From the NCBI GenBank assembly GCA_037176905.1, contig JBBBWG010029999.1, positions 1 to 45,582 of the forward strand: a stretch of DNA of 45,582 nt, read 5' to 3'. The notes under the pieces were generated by a model that was not told the origin of the DNA, searched no databases, and worked only from the letters and a program-made list of their open reading frames with translations. The position numbers were made by a program, and so were the translations under genes. This DNA comes from Azolla pinnata. Its lineage: Eukaryota > Streptophyta > Polypodiopsida > Salviniales > Salviniaceae. Of this stretch, positions 1-8,898 are shown one piece after another; within the stretch, counting starts at the first letter, position 1, and each line of letters starts with the position of its first letter.

Positions 1-170
1 GTGACTATGTTCCAGCTCCGCTACTCTCTTCTACCCTGCCGTCGCCGTCGCCGTCGCCATCGCCATATCCCCCCTCCCCTTGTGATTATGCTCCAGCTCC
101 GCTACTCTCTTCTAACCTGCCGCCGCCGTCGCCATCGCCGTCGCCATCGCCGTCCTCCCCTCGTGACTGT
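1..170. repeat. 81-bp tandem repeat, GC-rich (GCC/GTC codon-like)
   Basis: Copy 1 (1-81) and copy 2 (82-162) share the same opening (gtgactatgttccagctccg versus gtgattatgctccagctccg), a CTACTCTCTTCTA block and a run of CCGTCGCCATCGCC triplets. A third copy begins at 163 and is lost after about 15 bases. The array touches the window edge, so it may extend further left. The reading frame is open through it and gives Arg/His-rich protein, but that is a by-product of the triplet repeat and I do not call a gene. Confidence 0.8.
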
Positions 171-314
171 GTATCCAATGCAAGCATGCATGCGTGTGGC
201 ATGCATGTATCCGTCGCACGTGTGCATGCACGCATGCATGCATGCATCCGCGCATGTGCGCATGCATGCATCCGCGCATGTGCGCATGCGTGCATGCGCG
301 TGCACATGCACATG
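171..314. repeat. alternating purine-pyrimidine tract (GCATGC/GTGC)
   Basis: About 140 bases of nearly unbroken purine-pyrimidine alternation made of GCAT, GCATGC and GCGCATGT words, with a 24-bp unit beginning ccgcgcatgtgcgcatg repeated in tandem around 248-295. Such sequence can adopt left-handed Z-DNA and is also rich in CATGCATG (RY/Sph) words. No gene is seen in it. Confidence 0.8.
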
Positions 315-410
315 ACACTCTGGCAACTCGAAGAGGAAACGAGATGAGGTCCTGGGTTCAGATCCTGTCACGCCCCTTCATTCGTTTAATTTGTAATCCG
401 CTTATGCAAC
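315..410 (+). other. weak tRNA-like / SINE-like B-box fragment
   Basis: The segment contains gaggtcctgggttcagatcc, which resembles the T-arm/B-box of tRNA-derived SINEs (GGTTCNANNCC). No convincing A-box or poly(A) tail is present, so this is at most a decayed remnant. Confidence 0.2.
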
Positions 411-1640
411 TCGCACACATTGTTATTATTATACACTGGGCTTAATCAACCGTAAAAAAGGGGCGCGAAGGATTTCGTAATTCGAAAGCTTGGAGCTCTT
501 TTAGTACTGGAGGTATTTTGACTTTGGTTGTGAATAGAGAGAGGGAGAGAGAGAGAGAGAGAGAGAGAGTTTTAGTCCCTGATGCGAGAGGCATTGGAAT
601 CGTGGGCATAACAAGAATAACTGGTTGACGCTGTGAGAAGTTACACGGTGCTTCTCGCAGCATTGGTGAGCTACTTGCCCCTGTTTAAGTAAGGAATTAG
701 TATATGGTATGCCCAGTTACTAAGGGGCATCGGAAGTTGGCCTGTTTTTTTATGTTTTTTCTTGGGCAGGATTCTGTTCTTCTTCTTCCTCGTAGAATGA
801 ATGAACCTTCTTCCTTCTTATAGTGTTTTTGTCAATGATTTCTCTCTGGTTTGTTACGTCTTGTCCTCAATTTGCTGCTGATTGGCCGCCCCATCATCTT
901 TCACCGAGCATCTTGCGCACATTGTCATCTGAAATCGGATGGATTTGTTTTTTCGATGTCGTGTTTACCACGTAAGTGGATCAATACGTGAATTATGATG
1001 AAGGAAAGCCGATACTATGAATGCACTTACGAGAAGTATTATGGGTTAAATCATGGGCTTGTTCTGCACAATGGCACTACAATATTAGACATGGTCCACT
1101 CCGAGGCAAATCTTTAACACAACACAAAATTAGGCTCAATGAATCTATAGATACGTAGAATAGCAAAAAAACAAAAACAAATAGTTATGAGATTGATCAA
1201 TTGTGTTTTTATAATTCAGGGTGACGAGAAACTCGGAAACTTCACTGAGTTTAGGGACTTTCCGACATGGATAAAAAGTTTGCTTGATTCAAGCCCATTT
1301 ATTAACCATTGATTTAAGGCTTGTTAAAAATAAACAGATGATCTGTATATACTGTATACCCGCCTTTGCGACTCCCTCATAAAAACCAGATTGCTGGCAG
1401 GGCATCTGTCTACTGACTAGTACATGACATAATAGTAACCAAGTGCACCTGCAAATTTGTTGTTCGCTTATGCAAGGTGCAAACAATTTGCTAGGCTAAT
1501 AAATTAGCGGCAAAATGGGGTTCTAATCTCTTGCATCATATGGTTGTTTATACTGCAGTTTTTGCATGGGAAGAAAACCATATACGGACAGGATGTTGTT
1601 TCGCAGATGTGGTTCTATGACTTGCGAGATTGATTCAGCA
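411..1640. other. intergenic, no gene recognised
   Basis: AT-rich sequence with short open frames only, none of which resembles a family I know. It holds a GA microsatellite at 533-569. No splice-consistent exon chain was found on either strand. Confidence 0.6.
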
Positions 1641-1642
1641 AC

Positions 1643-1735
1643 AAACCCTAACCCTAACCCTAACCCTAACCCTAACCCTGATGCAAACGAGCGAGGAAAA
1701 ACTTCTCAATAAACCCTAAACTTTAAACCCTAAAT
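1643..1735. repeat. interstitial telomeric repeats: CCCTAA hexamers then AAACCCT heptamers
   Basis: Positions 1643-1679 hold about six uninterrupted CCCTAA units (the TTAGGG type on the other strand). After a 30-base gap, 1711-1735 holds two or three degenerate AAACCCT units (the usual plant type). Both run in the same orientation. AAACCCTA words are also common in plant promoters as telo-boxes, so the second block alone would be unremarkable. Confidence 0.85.
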
Positions 1736-1802
1736 CCTTAATGAGCGAAGGCAAAATTGTAAGTAAAATAGTTTTTCAAGTCTTGGACCATATCTGACTA
1801 GT

Positions 1803-2001
1803 TAGAAGAAGAAATAGAAGAAGAAAGAAGAAGAAGAAAGAAAGAAATCGAAGAAGAAGAAGAAGAGACCAAGGAAGAAACGGAAGCTCCTTTTTTGCGA
1901 TTTTCCTGCTGACCATGAGGATGAGCTCTGTCCAGATTCTCCGCCGGACTCGGTATGCCCTTCTTCCCACCTTGTCTCTTTGCTCTGATTTCCTTTTGAA
2001 T

Positions 2002-2046
<45 letters not shown>
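1803..2046. repeat. GAA microsatellite (1803-1868) and GA microsatellite (2004-2046)
   Basis: A GAA-rich run is followed by about 21 GA dinucleotides. The interval between them contains an ATG-initiated stretch ending in a GTATGC donor-like site near 1952, which could be a non-coding or coding first exon of the Hikeshi-like gene 2 kb downstream. That link is conjecture. The long minus-strand frames here are Ser/Leu-repeat artefacts. Confidence 0.7.
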
Positions 2047-2047
<1 letters not shown>

Positions 2048-3974
2048 AGGGTTTGCATGCTTCCCGATTTCATAAGTAAATCAAAGAAATTCTCCTCCTG
2101 TTGCTCAATCAACTGGCCGGTGTTGCGGGGACGTGGTTAAAAACCTAGGGTTAACAATACCATCACAGGATACATGCATACATACGAACATCGATATATG
2201 TCTCGGCATGCATACTCAGTACCTTATGCGTGTATATATCTAACCCTAGTTTAATCTGGTGAGCTCTCTTAGGGTGGCTTTCTGATGGTTCACTCCATCT
2301 CAAACTCGGGCATTTCATGTTGAAGACCATTCTCAAGAGGAGGAAAGAGGTTACTAAATCTGCTTTCAAGCTTCCACAAATCAAACAAATGTTCGTTGTA
2401 AACATAGAATATGCAAATCTACATGCATTTTAGTGATTTACCTTTATACTTCTGTACACTTCTGTGAATGGCAGACGCTTCCGAGCTACTAACAGGTTTA
2501 GAAGGGTTACATTCAAGCTGTTTGGTTCACTAGGTACTAGAAATTGATAGGGTTTAGGACTAGAAAGAAGGAGAAAGAAGGAGAAATCAGACCATGATGC
2601 TTGTCTAGGCAGATTGTAGTACACACATCCTGTTCAGAGAATACGTTTGAGAAAATGTATATTCTATGAAAATTTCATGTCCAATCTCCCTTTTCAACCT
2701 GGGATGCAACGAAATCCCTTCGAGTAGTGTTGAACATTATCGTTGTCGTGGTAGTGTTGCAATATCTGAAGTCAACCAGAAAATGGAGCTTAAAGTCCTT
2801 GCCACAGTTATACATTTTACCCGATTGATAGTGACCTGGATATCAGAAGAGCACACATATGGTGTCTTACTGATGCATTATGGTGTCAAGGTTTCTAAGC
2901 AAAAAGAACGAGTTGCACAACTGGCTTGGGATAAAGGATAATGGATTGAAAGGTTCAGAATGACCTGTATGGCTGTAGATATGGTTTGAAACCAAAGACC
3001 ACTGTCCACCATTTTTTACAACATATGAACTCACAATCAATTTTATGCATTATGGCAATGCTTATGCTTTGGCATTGGAAACAGAAAATTGCCAAGCAGG
3101 TAGTTTTTATCGATTTGATCGTATTTTGTGTCCTGTTCTCAGATATAAATTAAGGATTCAAAAGAATCTGATAGAAAGGATCCCCCTTCTTCAACTTATC
3201 CCACCTGTTGCTTATTCCTTTTCATGGAAATGACGTCAAAGACATGAAAATTACTATTCTCTGTGGCATGTACGTAGATTTCTATGAATTATACGATCGG
3301 TTCTTACTAATTTCACATGGTTGACAGAAGTGGTCTTGTCAAGTATCTGTGCTGTAGAATTAGCTTTGGCTTTTCTTCTCACAGCATTCCGCTTTTGAAA
3401 CTTATTTAGTCCGGAGTATATCTTTGCAACCCTGGAATTTCAACTTTTCATGATCTTCAATGCAAGAGGTCTATTTGAAAACATCCCAAATTGTCAATGT
3501 GTTTACCTCTTCAAGTTGGAGTTTATCTTCTTTCATAGGACCGCCCCATGGTATCCAGGTTGAAATGGACATGTTGAACAAATATGGCCGTTCATAATGT
3601 ATTTTTTAGTGGCACAGTATCATGATTTGATGCGAACAACTTCACATGTTCTGTAATCCAATACAATAACACTTATGAGAAAGTACTAGAAAACAAAATA
3701 TGTAAAGCAGCCATGTCCTAAAAGAGAAAGGAATAATAACATCTTCTGATGAAGACGCCATGTTAGCTCTTTTTAGATGACACCTGTTGTACATTTTTGG
3801 TGTATGTTTGGATGGATGCTAAAACGACTTTATTAAGTTGATTGTTATCTGATTGAAGATAGTTGATTTGGCCATTTGATAAATAGAATTTGTACTCACA
3901 AAGACATTGAAAAACTGTTCCAGTGTGTAAGCGTTGAAGAGTGGCTCTCAATCATTGAACCAGAGTGTATCATC
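2047..3974. other. upstream region of the Hikeshi-like gene, no coding exon recognised
   Basis: Low-GC sequence with several 60-90-residue open frames that match nothing I recognise and have no splice-consistent partners. The Hikeshi-like promoter and 5' leader must lie in it. An acceptor-like tag at about 3887 would fit a leader exon running into the start codon at 3975. No TATA box could be assigned with confidence. Confidence 0.5.
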
Positions 3975-5340
3975 ATGTTTGGTGTTCTTTTCCCAACACG
4001 GAGTTTCCCAATGGATGCAAGTAGCTTTACTCAAATAGACAGTATGCACTGGGTTCTTGACATGAACCATTTTGTGGGTAAGATGTGTGTATGTTCTTTC
4101 TACAAGTGAACACAGTTGAATCACAGGCCTCAATTTGTGGATGGATTAAATTACATATTGTGAACTTTCTGAACTCTTTGTGAGATAGGATCTGATGTTA
4201 GCCAAAATTAGGTGCCTTTGAAAAGGAGGATGATGCAAAAATACTCTCAGCCCTTTGTGTACATACCGGAACAACCCCAGAAGATTTTAAAACGTAGTGA
4301 ATGCCTTTAAAGGGGAAAATCAATAAACAATACCAGAAGGACACCTGAATGTTTTAAAACTTTGCCCAGATACCACCCTGCATGCAAAGTTTACTGATAT
4401 TGGTATACTGTTAAATGCTGGATAGTACACTAAGTAATAGAAGCATAAGGGTATTTTTGGTGGTGTCCCTATGTTAAGGAGGTAATTAGATGACTAAATT
4501 GCTTGTTACCTTAAGTTCGAAACACACATTCAAGGAAATATTGCATTTCTTGCTGAATGAGTTCTCTCTACATGCTAAAAGCTAATTAGATAATTAAATT
4601 GCTTGTTACCTTACGTTTGAAACACATATTCTATAGGAGAAGGTTATGACTATGTGAAGAGAAATCTGCTTTTTCTTGGTGAACGAGATCTCTCTCTACA
4701 TAATTAGATTATTAAAATTTCTGGTTACCTGCTTTTAAAACATACACTCTATAGGAGAAACATGATACCAAAGTGAAGGAAATCTGCCTTTCTTATTGGA
4801 GTTCTCTCTACATGTTAAGTGGCAATCAGATGATTAAATTTGCTTGCTACCTTTGTTTGAAACACGCGTTCTGTAGGAGAAGCATATGATCAAGTGAAGG
4901 AAATATGCCTTTTCTTGTTGAATGAGTTCTCTCTACCACCAGAGAAGGCATTAGCAGTGTATGTACAGTCTCCAGGATCAGAATTCCAGTATTGTGGTGC
5001 GGTTCACCGTGGCTGTCCATCGGCTGTTTTACCACTGCTATGGCCGAACCCAGGTGGGCAATTACAGATAATGGCAGCTGATGCAAAACCACTTTCGGCC
5101 AAAATTGGTCTTTCTGTAGAAGATCTAATCACTCTTCCTGCCATGAATGTTGGGCATCAACAAAAAGTTGAGGCCCTCGCCATGAAGGTGGGTGAAAATC
5201 TCTTCAATTTCATGCAATCCTTCTGTACTATCGATGCAAACAAGCTTGTTGTCCCTATGGATATACTGCAGCGGTGGTTTAAGAAATTCCAGGACAAAAC
5301 GAAGCGAGACCCTGATTATCTCCGGAATTTCATGCTCTGA
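3975..5340 (+). CDS. HKL: Hikeshi-like protein (HSP70 nuclear import carrier family), 2 exons
   Basis: Exons 3975-4077 and 4877-5340 join in phase 1 to give 188 aa, close to the roughly 190-200 aa of the family (DUF775/OPI10). Exon 1 encodes MFGVLFPTRSFPMDASSFTQ through the WVLDMNHFV block. Exon 2 opens with GEAYDQVKEICLFLLNEF, contains the SPGSEFQYCGAVHRGCPS stretch and ends in the conserved tail RDPDYLRNFML. Human Hikeshi carries HSP70 through the nuclear pore during heat stress; plant Hikeshi-like proteins are thought to do the same. ATG 3975 is the family's usual start, and the frame upstream lacks similarity. The intron (4078-4876) is GT-AG and holds decayed copies of the exon 2 start (see repeat). 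The next gene downstream, B12D-like, is on the same strand with its own promoter. Family assignment is firm; in vivo role is inferred. Confidence 0.93.
4481..4936 (+). repeat. tandem copies of the Hikeshi exon 2 acceptor region
   Basis: Four head-to-tail copies of about 118-122 bp: near 4481-4574 (lacking the acceptor), 4580-4700, 4699-4815 and the real one at about 4820-4936. Each carries an intronic AATTAGATGATTAAATTGCTTG-like part (split by variants), GAAACACATATTCTATAG and the first 50-60 bases of exon 2. Acceptor-like sites therefore occur at 4636 and 4754 as well as at the true 4876. The pseudo-copy after 4754 meets a TGA within four codons; that after 4636 stops after about 18 codons. 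Confidence 0.85.
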
Positions 5341-6780
5341 GGATCCAAATGAACTTTGATTCGAGTGTAAAAAACTAAGAAGAGCAATTCCACAGATCTG
5401 GTCTGAGCCTTCCCATCCATTGTAACATTTTGATTACTTTTGGAGAGTCATACAGCGAAATATTGAGGAACTATATGTTTTGTTTTTGTGCGAATCGCTT
5501 AGGCTTATTTGTGTCAGGCCAAAGTTCTGCAATGTTTCAGTTTTTCAACACCCAAAACCCGTAAACCATGAATTTTTACTTTTCCTTCATTTGGTTGCAG
5601 GAATGTGAAAGCGCGTAAGTAGAGGCATACAATTCGTTATGGTCTATTGCTGAGCACTTTTGTATTGATGAGTATGGTTTCGGTCATTAAGTTTGGGCAG
5701 CTTTTATGCAATGTTAGAAGTTTCAATCATCTAATGCATTAACTCAGCTTTTAGAAGTTTCAATTATCTTATGTATTGAATCACCCCCAGCCTTGCCGCA
5801 GTGCATGAGGTGGATTAACATTTATCTCGCCGAAGATGATTTCCTTTGTATTTAGTACCTAAATGCTGGATGCATGGAGACATTAGTTATGAACACTTCA
5901 AAGCATGTTACTGTGTAGGTGCAAGAGGGTGGATTTGTAGCTGTGAGAGGTACCACATGTAAATTCATGCATTTCTCTATTCATCTCTTCTTCTTCTTCT
6001 TCTTCTTCTTCAATGTTGATGCAGTAAGATCATCCCTTAAAAGATGTTGGCTTGGGCTCCGACGTTGGGGACTTTGGAATTGTAAGAAGCAGCAGCCCAA
6101 AGACAAGGCAAATATGGTTTCCAACTTGCTCGAAAAAAGACCTGATTATGTCAGGCCTCCATAAGGTGAAATCATTTAAAATAGCATTCTTGCACCGAGA
6201 TTTCTTGCCCAATATTGGCATCATATCTAGTCAAAAAGAGTTTGTTAATAATGGTGAATGTGTTACAAGATCGAACATCCTTCCACGCAGTGCGGCGGCG
6301 AAACAACAATTTTGGATCAATAGATCTCGAGGTTGCCGGATCATAACTTTTCCTGTCGTGATCATTTCGTCGTACAACGATGAGCTGGCAAAAGCCGACA
6401 GAGTCTCCCCGTGGGTTTCTTCGCATCGAATCGAAATGGTGGGCATCGATCTTATCCACTTGCATGCAGTGTGAAACGCCTTCTGGAACCAGGTATAAAC
6501 CTGTCGACGGAACGTGTGTCAGAGCATGGCTCCGAAGTGGTCAAGATTTCATCGCAACATGGAATGCTGCTATTCGTCGTGAGATGTAGATCGTCGATGC
6601 CCTTCCGATGGTCAAACTCGGCTCTATAGCAACGTATACATGCATGCATGGTATGTGGTCAAGTAGTATGGGGCCCAACTACCATCTAATTCCATGGGTG
6701 CTTCCCATAACAAATCAAGTGGGCGGAGCGCTAATGGATTGGTAGTAGTCGGTTATGAAACAATCCATCCCAAGCCCTCG
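5341..6780. other. Hikeshi 3' region and spacer, no gene recognised
   Basis: The first few hundred bases are presumably the 3' UTR. A CTT microsatellite lies at 5986-6011. From about 6030 to 6600 the sequence is less AT-rich and has overlapping open frames on both strands (up to 140 codons at 6052-6474), none recognisable; a decayed transposon fragment is possible. Confidence 0.5.
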
Positions 6781-6782
6781 TG

Positions 6783-6790
6783 TATATAAA
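6783..6790 (+). promoter_or_regulatory. TATA box of the B12D-like gene
   Basis: TATATAAA stands 146 bases before the start codon at 6936, with a CTCACC/CATCA-rich pyrimidine leader following about 30 bases later. This spacing would place transcription start near 6815 and give a leader of about 120 bases. Confidence 0.6.
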
Positions 6791-6935
6791 TGTTCTTCGA
6801 TGCATCCAAAGCTCCTCACCGAATAGTGAATCGAAAAACTCACTTCTGCAATAGCATCACAACACATCAGACACAATATTTCCTATAGTACTTCCTCTCT
6901 TCTTCGTCGTGAAGGCTTCGCTTTGATCGTTGACC

Positions 6936-8011
6936 ATGGCTAGCAGTCATCACCTGAGGCGTGTATCCGGTACCTTCATGAGGATCCAATGCCCTGTTAG
7001 AGACCTGCCACAAAGGGGGCTAGGGAGCGCACCACGTTATGCTCACACGGGTGCAAAGTAAGGCGAGAACTTGAGCTGATTAAAAACAATGATTTAATGT
7101 TTGGTTGATTTATGACAGGCTTAGGCACCTTTCATGGATGATAATTGACATAACATGTGATTAGTTGGCGGGAACAATGCATGGGTCAAGAAATTGGAAC
7201 ATTCTAGAACATTCTAGACTAGAACCGTTGGAACAAATTAGAGCATTCTAGAGCATTAAGAATATTCTAAGACATGTTTAGGCCATGAACATTTACAATG
7301 TTCTGAAACACTTTAGACTCGAGCATTTTGGAACGTTCTAGAGCATTCGAAACTAGACTAGATTATAAACATTTCGGAGTAATTTCCAAAGCATCATTTT
7401 GGATGCTTTAAAAACCAGAGAACATTTTAGAGCATTTCAAAACGCCTTCGAGCAAAGTTCAGATGAGAGCATTCAAAACATTCTAAAAACGCCTTACAGC
7501 AATCGAGATTAGAGCTTTTCGAAACATTCTAGAGCTGCCTTCTGGGCACGGTCTAGATTAGAGCAATTCGGGGGAACATTCTAGAGCACTCTGAGATGCC
7601 TTCTAACACAATCTAAACCAAAGCATTTCGGCGAGCATTCCAGAGCACTCTGAGATGCCTTCAGACACGAATCTAAATCGGAGCATTTTCGGAGCATTGC
7701 AGAGCGTGTTTGGAACATTCTAGAAACATTCCGAAAAACACGCTTTTCTGTGGGGGAGCAGGGGGCCGAGGTGGGTGACGGTGGAGGTGCTGCCGCTGGT
7801 GACGATGGTCGGGATCGCGCTGGGCCTCGGAGCGATGACGATGTACCGCGAGACTCTGCACTCGCCGACGGTGCTCGTCAGCAAGAAGGCGCGATCGTCG
7901 CTCCAGGAGATCGAGGACCCAGCGAGCGCTCATCGGCTCGGCCGCAAGTTCATCGCAACCTCCCCGCTCCGCAGTGTCGCTCGCGGCGAGCTGCCCTTCG
8001 GACGCAACTGA
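6936..8011 (+). CDS. B12D / NADH-ubiquinone reductase MLRQ-subunit-like protein, 2 exons
   Basis: Exon 1 (6936-7057) and exon 2 (7762-8011) join in phase 2 (AA|G) to give 123 aa. Residues 1-41 (MASSHHLRRVSGTFMRIQCP and onward) are rich in Arg, Ser and His with no acidic residue apart from one Asp, like a mitochondrial presequence. The rest matches the B12D/MLRQ family: PRWVTVEVLPLV, then a single membrane segment MVGIALGLGAMTMYRE, then the SPTVLVSKKARSS region, where the family has a NPEVRVTKEKR-like block. B12D proteins are small mitochondrial inner-membrane proteins linked in plants to seed and low-oxygen responses. The C-terminal half is diverged from typical B12D, so the exact role is open. 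Exon 2 and the 3' flank are GC-rich while the intron is AT-rich. A TATA box lies 146 bases upstream. Confidence 0.85.
7190..7740. repeat. degenerate GAGCATTCTAGAACATTC repeat filling the B12D intron
   Basis: Most of the intron (7058-7761) is a decayed tandem repeat of words such as GAGCATTCTAGA, GAACATTCTAGA and ATTCTAAAA. Because GAA and TTC alternate at two-base spacing, heat-shock-element geometry (nGAAnnTTCn) arises repeatedly: 7197-7214 has four perfect alternating units, 7713-7725 three, and 7260-7267 two. Whether any heat-shock factor uses them is unknown. Confidence 0.75.
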
Positions 8012-8898
8012 TGCTGCAGACACACACATACGCACACATCCGGCTCTTTCCCATCTCTTCTGCTGTTTGCGTGGACTATTATTAGCCCGTGCCTCGCACG
8101 ATGTAAAACACCCCGCCCATTCCGCACCTCCAATCCTGCAGCTCGCGTTTTCGTTTCGCCACTTGTACAAAATGCATGTTGTGGAAGTGCCCCCTCCGCT
8201 TGGCTCCCTCGAGTCCACGACTAGTTGGTTTCACATTGCCCACGCAAAAGCGTTCTGTTCTGCCGATTCCGCAGCCAAACGGCCACTCGAAGGCGCTGCT
8301 GCGTTCTCCCCGATTCCAATGCTGTGCATGGACCTTCTTTCACGACACGCGGACAAAAAAACCTCCCGTCCATCATCCCGCCACCCGTGTTTTGCAAGCT
8401 CGATCACGAACCTGATCGTCAGATCACGAGAACGGAATCGGACTCGTGCAAATGGACATCGAACGCAGACGCTGCAAAACATATCGAGTGCGCGATTCGA
8501 AGAGGCCAGATCGACCGGCAGACCCGAATTATCTGTCGACGCAATCGAGCAGGGACCGGATGCAAATCGAAGCGCGTTGGCGATCCGAACGCCTTAAAAA
8601 GGATCGATCGAAAGCCGTTTCTATCGACAGATAGATCGAAAGCCATATCTATCGACAGATCGATCGAACATTTACCGGATCGAGTAGGAACAGGATGCAA
8701 ATTGATTACATGTCAAATGGATTACTTGTTTGGATTCAAGCACAAATCCACTCAGAATTGGGAAGGAAGAAAATGTTGGAAGAATTTAGAACGAAGACCA
8801 TTCGGAGTTTTTGAGAGAAAAAGAGATGGAGCAGACGCACACAGGAAATGGAAATGCACACTGTTTGTTGATTTGATGGGGGAGCGATGAGGCTTCCC
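8012..8898. other. B12D 3' region and VPS13 promoter/leader, with a 28-bp tandem repeat
   Basis: GC-richer than the surroundings, hence long open frames in several phases (for example 8225-8890). These look like chance frames and match nothing. At 8606-8661 a 28-bp unit beginning gatcgaaagcc and containing TCTATCGACAGAT occurs twice in tandem. The VPS13 start codon at 8899 follows the last stop by eight bases, so part of this stretch is its 5' leader. Confidence 0.5.

Noticed and set aside
1-315. 104-codon Arg/His/Met frame at the window start and its antisense frames
   Set aside because: Open only because the 81-bp repeat and the GCATGC tract lack stop triplets; no similarity to any family.
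1880-1952. Coding first exon (MRMSSVQILRRTR) spliced to the Hikeshi-like gene
   Set aside because: The family starts at MFG (3975) and no splice-consistent bridge was found; at best a leader exon.
4637-4815. Real extra exons of the Hikeshi-like gene
   Set aside because: The copies stop early in the required frame and lack downstream donors; treated as decayed duplicates.
7673-8218. 181-codon minus-strand frame opposite B12D exon 2
   Set aside because: Antisense shadow of a GC-rich exon; no recognisable domain.
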